Part shown: positions 23,846 to 37,025 of the stretch, one piece after another
How the letters are laid out: each line of letters opens with the position of its first letter
How positions within the stretch are numbered: position 1 is the stretch's first letter
Origin: Siphonodentalium dalli
Lineage: Eukaryota > Mollusca > Scaphopoda > Gadilida > Siphonodentaliidae
Assembly (NCBI GenBank): GCA_032622095.1
Contig: CP136069.1
Location: 201,300,690 to 201,364,689 of the forward strand
Length of the DNA: 64,000 nt
Direction of reading: 5' to 3'
Notes under the pieces: generated by a model
The model's input: only the letters and a program-made list of their open reading frames with translations
Databases searched by the model: none
Told to the model about the DNA's origin: nothing
Made by a program: the position numbers and the translations under genes

Positions 23846-24400
23846 ATTGGAATTTTAAGACTGAAAAAATAGGTTATTAAATGTATGTGGTTCAGTGAAC
23901 AAATTCTCATTTATTATCGAAATGGTCATGTTTGATCGGATTGGCATACTGAGATGTTTAACTCAGATAAAGCATGAAAAGCGGTCCGATTTTCGCCCAT
24001 GTCGACGAAATCCCGTCTGCCTAATTTTTGCATGCCAGTCACAGCTAGTTATCTTGAGCTTTAATTGTTAACACCTATCCTCGTTCAACCGATTTAGGTT
24101 GTCTTTTGTATAATGAAGGCTGTTTCAGTAAGCCATGTCCGCTTAACGCTTCGTTATATATATGATATATACATGCATATATTATATAGATCTGAGTATA
24201 CACCACAGCCACGTGCGCATGAAGGAAACAGCGAAGAGAACGTTAGGCCGTCTTGCCCAAATTTCAGGAAAGTTGTGTATCTGTCACTGTGCAGTAAACT
24301 AGTGCATTTATACTGTATCTTCGTATTGTGATGTTAATATTCCCCCGATTAGGGTGGTGGACCTGCCAAATAACTCTTTATGACACACAGTTGTGCACAG
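23846..24400. other. Unassigned spacer
   Basis: Nothing recognised. Confidence 0.5.
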
Positions 24401-25034
24401 GTCGTGCAATATAGCTTCAAATACGTCAGAACAATCAAATATGGTGATCGTGCATATTATCTGTTCCCGTGGTGACCTATCTCTGAAAATTCCAGCTACG
24501 TCAAATTATTTTTAGATGCTTGGACAGTGTGCCTGACTAAATAACTCCACTTTATGACACTCAGTGCGTATATACATGTAGGTCGTGCAATATAGCCTCA
24601 AATACGTCAGAACTGTTTTATGGTGCCCACATCAGAATGAGCAATGGGTGATGCCACAGTGTGCTGGGTCCGCAAACAAGGTACCCGGCCTTGCTCACCG
24701 GAAGCTTATATTATGCTAATGATGAACAGACACGCTGACGTCAGAGCAGTTTTAGCCAGTCGAAAATAAAAATAGTTTATATAAATTTTATAGTGAACCC
24801 TGAATCTCATGAATTGCTTACACCATGGAGTCCACTAACAACGCACAACATGTGCAATTTTAAATTTCACACACAGTCGTTGCCATGTTATTTTGTTTAG
24901 ATAATCATCGAGGTGTCGTTGTTGTCATCGAGAGGTACCGGATTCATCCGAGATCGCGTTGTATGGTTCCCACATCAGAATGAGCAAGGGACGTGCAATA
25001 TAGCCTCAAATACGTCAGAACCGTCCAATATCGT
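24400..25034 (+). repeat. Diverged precursor copies of the 242-bp repeat
   Basis: GGTCGTGCAATATAGC and CAAATACGTCAGAAC occur near 24400, 24580 and 24990. A diverged copy of the array's segment, with GGTACCCGGCCTTGCTCACC and ATGCTAATGATG, is at about 24640-24790. These look like older relatives that predate the uniform array that follows. Confidence 0.75.
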
Positions 25035-26570
25035 GAGCGACCCCCATACCACCAGTAGCACGCCTAACTTACCGTTGTTCCCATTGAGAATCCGTTCTTT
25101 ATTGTCAGTTCTGTAATTGTTTTATAGAGCCCATATACAGAATGAGCAGGTGATGCCACAGTGTCCTGGGCCCACAAACAAGGTACCCCGCCTTGCTCAC
25201 CGGAAGCTTATATTATGCTAATGATGACCAGACAGTCTGCCGTAGGAGCAGTTTTAGCCAGTCAAAAATAAAATTAGTGTAAATAAAATACCACCAGTAA
25301 CACGCCTAACTTACCGTTGTTCCCATTGAGAATCCGTTCTTTATTGTCAGTTCTGTAATTGTTTTATAGAGCCCATATACAGAATGAGCAGGTGATGCCA
25401 CAGTGTCCTGGGCCCACAAACAAGGTACCCCGCCTTGCTCACCGGAAGCTTATATTATGCTAATGATGACCAGACAGTCTGCCGTAGGAGCAGTTTTAGC
25501 CAGTCAAAAATAAAATTAGTGTAAATAAAATACCACCAGTAACACGCCTAACTTACCGTTGTTCCCATTGAGAATCCGTTCTTTATTGTCAGTTCTGTAA
25601 TTGTTTTATAGAGCCCATATACAGAATGAGCAGGTGATGCCACAGTGTCCTGGGCCCACAAACAAGGTACCCCGCCTTGCTCACCGGAAGCTTATATTAT
25701 GCTAATGATGACCAGACAGTCTGCCGTAGGAGCAGTTTTAGCCAGTCAAAAATAAAATTAGTGTAAATAAAATACCACCAGTAACACGCCTAACTTACCG
25801 TTGTTCCCATTGAGAATCCGTTCTTTATTGTCAGTTCTGTAATTGTTTTATAGAGCCCATATACAGAATGAGCAGGTGATGCCACAGTGTCCTGGGCCCA
25901 CAAACAAGGTACCCCGCCTTGCTCACCGGAAGCTTATATTATGCTAATGATGAACAGACAGTCTGCCGTAGGAGCAGTTTTAGCCAGTCAAAAATAAAAT
26001 TAGTGTAAATAAAATACCACCAGTAGCACGCCTAACTTACCGTTGTTCCCATTGAGAATCCGTTCTTTATTGTCAGTTCTGTAATTGTTTTATAGAGCCC
26101 ATATACAGAATGAGCAGGTGATGCCACAGTGTCCTGGGCCCACAAACAAGGTACCCCGCCTTGCTCACCGGAAGCTTATATTATGCTAATGATGAACAGA
26201 CAGTCTGCCGTAGGAGCAGTTTTAGCCAGTCAAAAATAAAATTAGTGTAAATAAAATACCACCAGTAACACGCCTAACTTACCGTTGTTCCCATTGAGAA
26301 TCCGTTCTTTATTGTCAGTTCTGTAATTGTTTTATAGAGCCCATATACAGAATGAGCAGGTGATGCCACAGTGTCCTGGGCCCACAAACAAGGTACCCCG
26401 CCTTGCTCACCGGAAGCTTATATTATGCTAATGATGAACAGACAGTCTGCCGTAGGAGCAGTTTTAGCCAGTCAAAAATAAAATTAGTGTAAATAAAATA
26501 CCACCAGTAGCACGCCTAACTTACCGTTGTTCCCATTGAGAATCCGTTCTTTATTGTCAGTTCTGTAATT
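25035..26570 (+). repeat. 242-bp satellite, about 6.3 near-identical copies
   Basis: The marker CGGAAGCTTATATTATGC lies at 25201, 25443, 25685, 25927, 26169 and 26411, exactly 242 bp apart. Copies differ at very few sites: GATGACCAGA in the first three and GATGAACAGA in the last three, and AGTAACACG against AGTAGCACG. The unit holds ATGCTAATGAT, an octamer-like (POU-type) sequence. The homogeneity means recent amplification or gene conversion. Confidence 0.95.
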
Positions 26571-29500
26571 TGTTGCCGATCTTGGATGTTGCCCCACAAT
26601 CTGAGAGAAAACCCTCCAAATAAGAGTTCCTACTAACTCAGTACAACGTATTCCAAAAATCATGAACGCGATCGCCGTGATTTTGTATGCATAATCCGAA
26701 TTACCGCCCCAAATTACTATCCATTTGGCTTCGGTGTACACAATACTTCATTCAAGTCGAGAAAGCCACCCATCAATGCCCCGAGTGATCATATATCGAT
26801 TTTTGAAATTTGTTATTTCCCGAGATATGGATATTTTGGCGGCCTGGACAAAATTCTTCAAACCGACATATCGGACCAAATTGTGGATGAAGATGGGTCA
26901 ATCCAAAATCAAGTGGCTTTGGGTGTTAGATAATTGACAATCCGGCCTAATTTCGTTGAACAAAATGTTGATAAATAACATGTTGTGTGCAATTTTATAC
27001 TGTAGTTAATGTGCTTAAGATTTGTTTTTGGCAATTAATCGATTATGATAATTGAAGCGGCATTTCATAAAATATTGTTGATGTTAGAATCTGATGATAT
27101 GATGACCATATAATCGGATTGACTACCTTTAAGTATAATATAATCGATGAAGTTATTCGCTTGTATGTTCGAGTGAGCCACGATTGTGCGGAGGTAGTGC
27201 TTGATTCAAAGGTGATAAGACTGCTATGATGGTACAGTAGTTAAATAATTAGGCCGGGAAACACGACAGGGAAGCTATGTTGTTCCCATTCGAAACAGAG
27301 GTGTGTCTTGTATTACATATATACGAAATCCGTTCAAATCCAATGCGTAAAATGAACATGGCTTAATAATTAGTTCAAAATTAGGTCAAAAATAACTTCC
27401 ATATTCTCATTCTTGTTGGACATATTGGACGCCATCTTGATTCTGATGGAAGATTATTCCTCCGATTTTGATACTAGTGGCAAATGTGATCATTTGTGAC
27501 CATTGCGATGTAACATGTGGCCATCCCGTTCATAGAATGCCACATCATATGCTCGATAATTAACCTTAACCCTTCAGTAAATCACGGAATGGGTCAATGT
27601 TTCGTATATGCCCGCACATAAATACGCAAGCGGCAAGTAGCACACATATATTCAAGCGAACTGTTTAATATATTTTTTGCAAATGTACACTTCGAAAAAA
27701 ACATATCAGTACAAATTGTGTGTAGGTCAAACCTTAGTTTGAATTTACTATTAGCTTGTAGTTTTCATCGAGTCTACATTAGGTTATCCAGCTGTTGGAT
27801 ATTATAACCCGTAAGGTTGGATTTATTTCATTTTTGAGCTCACAAATTTGACGAAAATTATAAAAATATGCATATTTTGGTCTGAATGTAAAATGTTCAC
27901 AATAAATACTTGTTGGAAGGCCAAATGTTTCAGTCTGAAAATTCCAACTGAGGTTATGTCGGGGGTGATATTTCGAACTGTTGAAAATGTTGACTATATA
28001 CCATTTTCCTTTCAGTTGACGAGTGGATGAATTGCCCGACTAAGAGACCATATTACCTTCGGATGTAGCATGTATGTCCGTGGTTACATAGGGTACGGTT
28101 AATTATGTATCCTTTGTTGCGAAGTTTCGTATCATAATTGTCATTTAATTTGTTCACTTTGTTTCTCACTGTTGCACGATTGGACTGAGGTCAATACCTT
28201 CTATATTCGTCATCTTTCATATGAATTCACACACTTGATTGCTGTGATGCACGCTCAATTAATTTAATTAATTCATTGATAATAGATGTGTATACATAAT
28301 TCGCAAATGTTATGAATTCTTATTTCAGACGCAGTTCAACTGATCAGTCTCAGATACAGAAGAAACATGCGAAAACTCCACATAACTCTACACTGGATAT
28401 TTACTGCACAGAAGAGCCGGCGTTAGTGTTATTGATCCGCGACTTTGACATAATATCTGGACCTATAGTAGTCCCACCAGATCGCACACATACTAAGATT
28501 GACACGGGTTGTTAAAACTGCTCAATGCTATGTTTCGTTGATATATTCAGCTATATACCGGCAAATTTGAGAGAGCAAAATAAAAACACTATTGAAATAT
28601 TTCGCTAAAATTGTTGATTGTTTAGATCTGACATTGAATGGGTAAATATGCCTGCTTCGTTTGGACGTACACATAGACTGCCCGTTGCCTGTTTTACGAC
28701 GAGAAACAAACATATAGTCGCATATTATATGCGTGGACATTTCTTTTTCACTCAGTCAGGGTTGGTGATATCAGGTACTTCGGTGACTATTGTTTGCCTC
28801 TTATCTTATGTCAAGAATTGTAAGGCAATAACAAGGTCACAGTCAATGACATGCAGCGCGGTGGTCTGAATTGTATTTACCAACACGATTAAACACACTT
28901 ATACGCAAGTGCAACACGAGCACTTTCATAAGCCCCCTGTCATACTTCGATGCGATCATGCCGGCGCATGCATTGCACTGAAAAAGTACCAAAATATGAG
29001 TAACACGCAGGAGGAGTGCGGAAAACTGTCCAAAATTTTAAAACAAGGTATGCTCCAATTCCGATTACCACGTTTTTATTGCGCTCTTATTACGACACAT
29101 TGTGTTCCTACTTTGTCAAGCCTCACGCTGTCACGCGCTCTCATTGTGTTCCATCTACGCTCAAAACGTCATCAGTGCGCCCAAGTCGCTGTCACTGTGT
29201 TGCTAGTACGTTCTCAAAAAGTTTTGAGGTTGTGGGAATATACATTCATACAACGATCTGTAAACTGGGCGACAATTTACAGCTCTGAGATGTATAATTT
29301 CAACTGTTAGCTCACAGATTCCATCCATTACCAATTTACAGCTCCCAACAGTGTTTTCACGGACAAAGCTATTTAGCTGTCACCACTAATCAACATGGAT
29401 TGCGACTATCTGTGCATGAATGCCGGGTCGGCATATCCCATATATCCTGTGTGCGGTATCAATTACATTCGCTGTATGCTATAATACAGGCACGCTTCTC

Positions 29501-30131
29501 ATTTTCGCGCTTCGATCTTCCATAAAGTTGCTTTGTTTTTTTCTCGAACATATTTGATCAGCACTTCTTCTGTGTGAATGTTGTGTGGCGATCTTCACAC
29601 AATTACCATAGGTAAGTACACTATATTGTTCCATTCCCGGCATGATTTGATATTTGATTGGCAGTAATGTCTCACCCTACCCAATAGTTGGTAAAAGTTT
29701 CCAACGGTTGTAAATTTGGAAAACAGTGCAAAAGATAATTTTGTAACCATATTCTGTCACATATATGTTGAAATTGTTCTCATTGTTTGAGAAATTAGTG
29801 GGGAAAATGTTGTTTTTAGACAACAACAGCATACATTTTTCAGTTTGACATAATATTAGGTAAGATATTTCTAACACTTCGACAGTTCGGGGTACATGGG
29901 AGTTCGGTCTGGTTCAATGACAGGGGATCACTAAGTGGTGTAGGCCTACAGCTTAGTCATCTCCTCCTCGTCGGGGAAATGTGCAATGGTAAGCCAGATA
30001 GCATTACGGTATACTAGCACCCCAACGGATAGTATAGCCCCTGCGTCGGTGGAATACTGGTGCCATCCCTGTTCCGATGTCTAACTCACCCCGCGACGGA
30101 ACCCCTCTATTCACGTTTATATATATATACA
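26571..30131. other. Long gene-poor stretch
   Basis: Only short frames without domains are present. A sequence near 28926-29020 (CATACTTCGATGCGATCATG, CCGGCGCATGCATTGC) resembles one at 33178-33255 (CCGGCGCTTGCATTGC), so both may be pieces of one dispersed repeat. A TATATATATAC run directly precedes the Helitron end at 30132. Confidence 0.45.
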
Positions 30132-30873
30132 CTAGAAGGTGACCCGACTTCGTCCGGGCTTTGACCTTGAATTGTCCATTTTGAAGGTCAAGGTCAAGTG
30201 GGGTAACGATTTGACCAGTCCAAAACACTGCCCGGACAAAGGTACCCGACAAACGTGCCCGTCGAATCCATCCGGTTTTACCCGATTTGACCTTGAATTG
30301 ATCATTTTGAAGGTCAAGGTCAGGTCGGGGTCACGACTCGACCCGTCCAAAACACTCAGTGGACAAAAGTAACCCCACGTATCAAATTTCGTCGAAATCC
30401 CATCAAAATTGGCGATATGACCTTGAATTGACCCGATTTCAAGGTCAAGGTCAGGTCACACGGCAAATGAATATGCTTATGAGACTCCCCATACGAAAGT
30501 ACCCCCAGATACCAAGTTTCATCGAAATCCCGTAATATTCGGGCGTTTGACCTTGAAATTACCCTATTTCAAGGTCAAGGTCACGTCGCACGGGCAAATT
30601 AATAGGTTTATGCCACTCCCCGGCCGAAGATACCCCCACATACCAAGTTTCATCGAAATCCCGTGATATTCGGGCGTTTGACCTTGAAATTACCCGATTT
30701 CAAGGTCAAGGTCACGTCGCACGGGCAAATTAATAGGCCTATGCCCGTTCCCGGCCGAAAATACCCCCACATACAAAGTTTCATCGAAATCGGGTCGGCC
30801 GTTTTCGAGTTCATCGCGAACACACAGACACACAAACACACAGACAGACAGATCTTCCAAAATATATAATAGA
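30132..30873 (-). mobile_element. Helitron family B, minus-strand copy (742 bp)
   Basis: On the minus strand it starts TCTATTATATATTTTGGAAG at 30873 and ends with CCCGGACGAAGTCGGG, TCACCTT and CTAG at 30132, followed by T (complement of A30131). The body contains four diverged blocks with TTGACCTTGAA and TTTCAAGGTCAAGGTCA and with ACCAAGTTTCATCGAAATC. Same family as 14810-15602. Confidence 0.85.
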
Positions 30874-31436
30874 CTAGCCGATGAGCCCGACGTTGTCCGG
30901 GCTATTCAAAAAAAAAATTCAAGTCGATAGCTCCACCCGTTTCCGAGATCTCGTTGTCCGGGCTATTCAAAAACCAAATTTCAAGTCGATAGCTCCACCC
31001 GTTTCCGAGATCTGGTCTGCGCATGCGCGAAGCTGGCGTCGCACGGGCTCGGCGACCCGATAAAATTCGTATCCGGGGCAAGATACATTCACATACCAAA
31101 TTTCAAGTCGATAGCTCCACCCGTTTCCGAGATCTCGTCTGCGCATGCGCGAAGCTGGCGTCGCACGGGCTCGGTGACCCGATAAAATTCGTATCCGGTG
31201 CAAGATACATTCACATAGCAAATTTCAAGTCGATAGCTCCACCCGTTTCCGAGATCTCGTCTGCGCATGCACTGCACGGGCGCCGCACGGGCTCGCTAAT
31301 ACGACAACATCCACCGCCTGGTCAAACTACACACACGTACCAAGTTTCGTCCCGATAGGTCGAGAATCGTAGATTTGTATCAATGACAGACAAACATACA
31401 GACAGACAAACAGAGGTCTTCAAAATATATATGAGA
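30874..31436 (-). mobile_element. Helitron family A, minus-strand copy (563 bp)
   Basis: On the minus strand it starts TCTCATATATATTTTGAAGA at 31436, preceded by A, and ends in CTAG (30877-30874). It has three internal 122-bp units. It abuts the family B element with no spacer, exactly as at 14809/14810. Confidence 0.85.
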
Positions 31437-33353
31437 TATATGTTACACGTTGAATAACAATGATCGGACATAATTATTACGATACGAACATTTATTCCGG
31501 TGGATATGTTCAGTAGGAAGTCCCTCATGTGTGTGGAGTACACCTCAAAGTGTTGCCAAGTATCTTTAAGAAAGAAAGAAATAACAAAATAATAAGTAGA
31601 TGCTTAGCGTAATTATTGTTAAAAATGCCAATGTATACATAATTTGATCAAAGAGATAGGAATTGTTTTAAAGGTGAGTTTCTGTCTAGTACATGCAGAT
31701 CACAATGCATCCGTTTTAAATTCTAACTATATCCTCGTCCACATCCGTGATTTTTAATATATTATCCATCTCGTCGTGTACTTGAGTATTCACGAATGGA
31801 ACGCGGAAATGAAAATGTTCGTGAATTTTGAGATGCAAACGTTTTGAATATTAACTAATAACCACTGATAACCACATCTACATTGGTCTCAAATGTTTAT
31901 AAGTTCATCTTCCATGATAAGATAATTCAATTACGTACTATCATGTCTCATTTGAAGCGCACTGATGCATGTGCACTGATTGACCGAACACGGCAACTGC
32001 GACATTGTTTGGTTCAGTGAGAATAAATTGTTGTATACTTTTGGAAGACTGTTGTCTTTGAATTGGTAAGGTATTTTTCTTACAATCAAGTTACATGTAC
32101 TCTGGTACAATACCATACTATGATTTTAAAGTCGAGAATCTTAGAAAATAGTGCAGGCAGGTAAGATGTCACCCTAATAACAATCATAATTAGGATGCAA
32201 TTCAACGAGTCACTAATATATTAAATTATTCTTTCTTTCAGGAGCTACAATGATCTTGCACATGTTAGCATCGACCGAGTATCTGCGAAAAAACATCGGA
32301 CACAACATACGGATTGTACAATCTTCTCAAGTTGATGTGTACTAACCGAAGTACGGTACCAGTACTGGTACTAGGCCTAGGGTGTGTGCGCGCGAGTGTG
32401 ACCGAAGAACATATTCCTTGATTGGTTCAATGAAATCTAGTATCTACAATTATGGTCTATTACATGTAGTACCATCTCAAACATATTCGAGTGAATTATG
32501 GACTGTTCCGGTCTTGCTGGTGTCAGCTGGTTCCAATAAATCGAGAATGTTCAATAGGAACTGGCACAGAAATGCACTGAATATAATGTTACAAGATTTG
32601 TGGAAATTTAAGTGAGATATTCTGATACACGAGACAGTTCCAAGATTCGAATATAAGACTCAGCGACGACAACCAGCTTTCATATAAGCATGCGATGGCA
32701 ACTGATGCACTGTCTGATACATAACGTTGACAGTTGCAGGACGGTGGTGTTTAATTTAGTTGTTCAATGATATTTCGGATGTTCTTTCAAATGAACTGGA
32801 TTTTCGTGAAGAAATACTGTTGCCAATACATTGGCTGACCAACCGTCTGGATATGTATACTGTTATGGAGAAATCAAGTACATGGATAGAGGAATATTTT
32901 GACTGTTGTGTCACTGATTCATCAGTTTATCAGGTTCATTAAATGTTATTCGTCTACATAATATTTACATTTTACTATTAAGCGAACGATGTTGTCTTTG
33001 TAAATTTATTATCGGACAGACCGTGAAAAATTCACAGATTGGCTGTAAATTTGTAACGGTAAGACCGTGGAAAATTCACGGACCAACCGGTTCCCAAATT
33101 GCCGGCAAATTCCCGTGAAAATTCACGGTTCTGTTTTAACAGTATACCCAACAATCCACAATCGACTAGTTGTCCGATTAAACCCCTGCCACACTCCGCT
33201 GTGATCAGGCCGGCGCTTGCATTGCGATGAAAAAAAATACCAAAGCGCCAAGCCAAACGCATTAAGTATCCAAGAATCGATTGGTGACGCAGTTGACACT
33301 GGCTAGCTATAGGACGGGAGATGGTCCCCATGATCGCCCCTGATCGCCGAGCG
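31437..33353. other. Unassigned spacer
   Basis: No supported gene. At 33020-33140 several short palindrome-forming motifs based on CCGTGAATTTT and AAAATTCACGG occur, possibly the end of an unidentified small element. Confidence 0.45.
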
Positions 33354-33445
33354 CACACTCTTATAACTAATGTGTAGAAACGATTACACATCAAATGTGT
33401 AAACCCGGTTAATACACATAGCAATGTGTAGTTTTACAAATACAA
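33354..33445 (+). mobile_element. End fragment of the foldback MITE found at 52671
   Basis: CACTCTTATAACTAATGTGT followed by AGAAACGATTACACATCAAA matches the reverse complement of the right end of the 52671-53467 element over about 90 bp, then homology stops. Only one end is present, so this is a truncated copy. Confidence 0.8.
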
Positions 33446-34036
33446 AACAAGCGCAGGGTGTCAGAGTGCTCATTTTTGGACAATTATTACCTTGTTTATC
33501 TACATTGATTTTGCCGATATTCGTTTCTATAGTATTCGCGTTAGGTTCGTTTCTTTGTTAGATCAGGCTTTCTCAAAATTACAACATTTCTTTGTATTAA
33601 TCAGCTGGCAATTCTTATGCAACTTGTTAATTCTTGCCCGAGCATGTGGTTATTAATTACCATTCATCGCACGTATTCTAAGCATTAGTTTTAATAATAA
33701 CTAATTTGTCAAACTGCTATTGCCACTGTGGTGATCGGATATTTTATATGCAAATCTGTTAATCTAATCCCGCGTCGTTAATTCACACCTGTGTATGCTT
33801 TGTATATAAGCATTTGTAAAACTATGTTAGGTCACTTTATGTTTTGGAACTCCATCATTCAGTCATTTCACATATTACAACTGGAGTTCCAATTGTTTGT
33901 GTGCTATACCGGAATGTCCGTATATTTCTATTCCGAAATATGTAGCATAATATGTGTAGACGAAGTGTTAACAGAACAGTTATCGAATCTTGGGCATATT
34001 ATAGCATTGCAGCGTCACTGATCCTCCATCAGATGT

Positions 34037-34038
<2 letters not shown>
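33446..34038. other. Unassigned spacer
   Basis: Nothing recognised. Confidence 0.5.
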
Positions 34039-34116
<78 letters not shown>

Positions 34117-34140
34117 CTATATATATATATATATATATAT
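34039..34140. repeat. (TA)n microsatellite
   Basis: About 50 TA units with one GC interruption (near 34115). Confidence 0.97.
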
Positions 34141-35589
34141 TCAACCACCAATTTAGTAGATCTGTATTCCGAGTCTAGTAGAAATTTAGTAGAGCCTCTT
34201 TTGAAGGGGGATAAACTCTTGTGTTTGGGATTTGTATACCTGTAGTAGAGCTGATTCCCGGGTTGTAGATTTTAAAGAAGACAGATCAGAGTCGGGGAAT
34301 TAGTCATTTTAATTTGTACACGGATCAAAAGATGTAACAGCAGCAACAATATATATATATACACCATATATACATATACAATCCGTCTAGCATAACAATC
34401 GTATATCAGTATCCAAAAGGAGACCCCGCCGGACCGCATAGCATGCAGCCCGACGGGTAAACGTTCCGACAGCAACAAGTTCCAAATTCGAATTCCTCTC
34501 TTTTGTAAATTACCGTAGCTTTTTATCCATGTGAATTTGAGAGTTTCCAAGTTACAAACAATGCTACTGGCATTACTGAACTCGGTTTGCGTGATTAGCG
34601 TAACTATAATTGAATAGGACTGTATTTACTTCCGCAATATTAAACCATGTGGATATATTTGACAAATGCATGGTGTTTGTTATGAATGGTCTGTCCATTG
34701 TACACGGGATTATACTTCGACATGTATTGGAAAGTCTGGTTTATAGCGGACACGTCAGTTCAATGAAATGATTTGCCCACTAAAAATACGATATGCAAAT
34801 AGTGAGAAATATCACAATACCATACTTGAATGTTTTAACAGTTATTAGCACTTGCCGAAGGCTGATTATGTCAAAGTCGATGTATGTGATATTGTTAACG
34901 GCGCGTGAAATTATCGTACGAGAAATTAATACTCAGTTTATGGAATCGTGATACATTTGAGCAAGGGGAATTTAATCGCTCTGACAAGAGGTTCGGCGTT
35001 CTGACCAGGGCGCAGTACTGTCGCCGTGACAACGAATAAGCAAGCGACGTGGGCGTCCCGTTGACGTAGCAAGGATGCAAACAAGCTACTCGTGATCGCA
35101 TCAAGAACTCATCTCGTTCGTCTCTCTCCCGACCTTATTTCGCTCTTATTGCGCTGCCACGTGGTATTTTGAACTGGTTCCCGTTCATAGAACACCACAC
35201 GATGTTGCCACTGCAAATATGGCTCTCGTTATATGTCCACGCGTGACAAATGACGTTCTTCCAACGTTTGCAGCAGGTCTACAGTACGATCCCACTTTGA
35301 AATGCGATCTGCTCACCCACACCATCGGAGTTTGCATATAATATGCAAATTTAAACTGGAATCCGATGTAGATGTATTCCGTCACGAATGTGACACATAA
35401 TATATAACATGGAATATGCATTAAGAATAGAGCACGTGAAGTGGCACCTACATGGAATCCAATGTATTCCCCCGTATATACATGTGCTACACGTAAAGAG
35501 GCATTAACAACCATGTGAATGGTGTTGCCTCCATATGTCATGACATTCAAAGATCAATTATATTATGCCGATCTATTTAGCCACGCTGT
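34141..35589. other. Unassigned spacer
   Basis: Only short frames; the 121-residue minus frame at 35185-35550 has no recognisable domain. Confidence 0.5.
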
Positions 35590-35868
35590 TCCGTCGGAGC
35601 TCTGATGTGGGTGAACATTATAGCATTTCGTCGGAGCTCTGGTGTGGGTGAACTTTATAGCATTTCATCGGAGCTCTGATGTGGGTGAACATTATAGCAT
35701 TTCGTCGGAGCTCTGGTGTGGGTGAACTTTATAGCATTTCATCGGAGCTCTGATGTGGGTGAACATTATAGCATTTCGTCGGAGCTCTGCGGTGGGTGAA
35801 CGTCATAGCATTTCATCGGAGCTCTGATGTGGGTGAACATTATAGCATTTCATCGGAGCTCTGAGGTG
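35590..35868 (+). repeat. 37-bp minisatellite, left part
   Basis: About 7.5 copies of a 37-bp unit with CGGAGCTCTGATGTGGGTGA and ACATTATAGCATTTC. Two variants (GATGTGGGTGAACATT and GGTGTGGGTGAACTTT) alternate in the first part, suggesting amplification of a 74-bp dimer. The array continues after an inserted hAT element at 36896. Confidence 0.93.
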
Positions 35869-36895
35869 CAGGGATGTGGCTAGAGGGGGGGGGTGGGGTT
35901 TTTAACAGTTGGAAATTTCATACCTGCCAAAACATTAGTTGGAATGGTCATCAGTTGGAAATTTTCCAACCTTAGGGGGGTGACAGGTTGGAAATTTCCA
36001 ACACTTGGAAAGCTTGTGTCCTGGTCCTCCCCCGTGGCTAGCCAAAACTGCTACTAAATTTAAGAAAACAATATTGTCATACATTTGGTCAACATTGTCA
36101 TTGGAATTGTCATCATTTGGAAATTTTCCAACCTAAGTGGGGGGGGGGGTGTCAGGTATGAAATTTCCAACTCTAAGAAGAATTGAGGCTAGTCTAGATG
36201 CTAAGATTTTGCGATTTTCTTGTTCAGATTTCAAAATTTTCGAACACCGAGCCGAACCATGGTCGGCCCGGTGTGTCACTGTCCCTCCCCCGTGACCAAT
36301 ACAAAACTGCTAATTAGTTTAACAAAACAATAGTTTAGTACATTCGGTCAAACTTGTGGACTGAAATGGTCATCAGTTGGAGAATTTTCCAACCTAAGAG
36401 AGAGTATGAGGTTTGAAATTTCCAACACTAAGGAAGCCTCAGTTGAGGCCAGTCTAGATGCTAGGATTTGCGATATTCTTGTATAGTTTTCCAAATTTTC
36501 TCACACCGGGCTGAACAAACATGGACGGACACAATGTCCTGGTCTCTTATCCGTAGCCTTGTGCATTTGTCTGGAGTAGGCTACTAGATGTTAGGATTTA
36601 TGCAATTCTCAGGTTAAAGTATCTGAATTTTCTTATACCGGACATATGGAACAACATAGTTTATGAATACATAGGATATTAGACCTGATGACTGATTGAT
36701 GTACAAGGGGGGTGCAAATGGAATTATGCAAAACTTGTGTTTGGTCTATGATTCTGATTCAAAGGGGGGGGGGTGCAAATGGAATTATTGCAAAAGTTGT
36801 GTTTGGTGTCTGATTCTGATTCAAGGGGGGGGGTGCAATTGGAATTTCCCAAGGTGGACACCCCCTCGAACGGAGACCCTCTAGCCACATCCCTG
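35869..36895. mobile_element. Non-autonomous hAT element, 1027 bp
   Basis: Perfect 19-bp terminal inverted repeats, CAGGGATGTGGCTAGAGGG at 35869-35887 and its complement ending at 36895. They are flanked by the 8-bp duplication CTGAGGTG (35861-35868 and 36896-36903), which is itself part of the 37-bp array. The interior has G-tracts, repeated TTGGAAATTTCCAAC-type palindromes and two copies of GGGGGTGCAAATGGAATTAT, but no transposase. Confidence 0.95.
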
Positions 36896-37025
36896 CTGAG
36901 GTGGGTGAACATTCTAACATTTCATCGGAGCTCTGATGTGGGTGGACATGATAGCAATTCATCGGAGCTCTGAGGTGGGTGGACATGGTAACAATTCATC
37001 GGAGCTCTGAGGTGGGTGAATATTA
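36896..37025 (+). repeat. 37-bp minisatellite, right part
   Basis: About 3.5 more diverged copies (TTCATCGGAGCTCTGATGTG, GGTGGACATGATAGCAA) follow the hAT element. Confidence 0.9.

Noticed and set aside
33032-33424. 130-residue minus-strand frame as a gene
   Set aside because: It overlaps the MITE fragment at 33354 and palindromic repeat motifs, with no recognisable domain.
35185-35550. 121-residue minus-strand frame as a gene
   Set aside because: No domain, leader or splice evidence; composition is consistent with chance.
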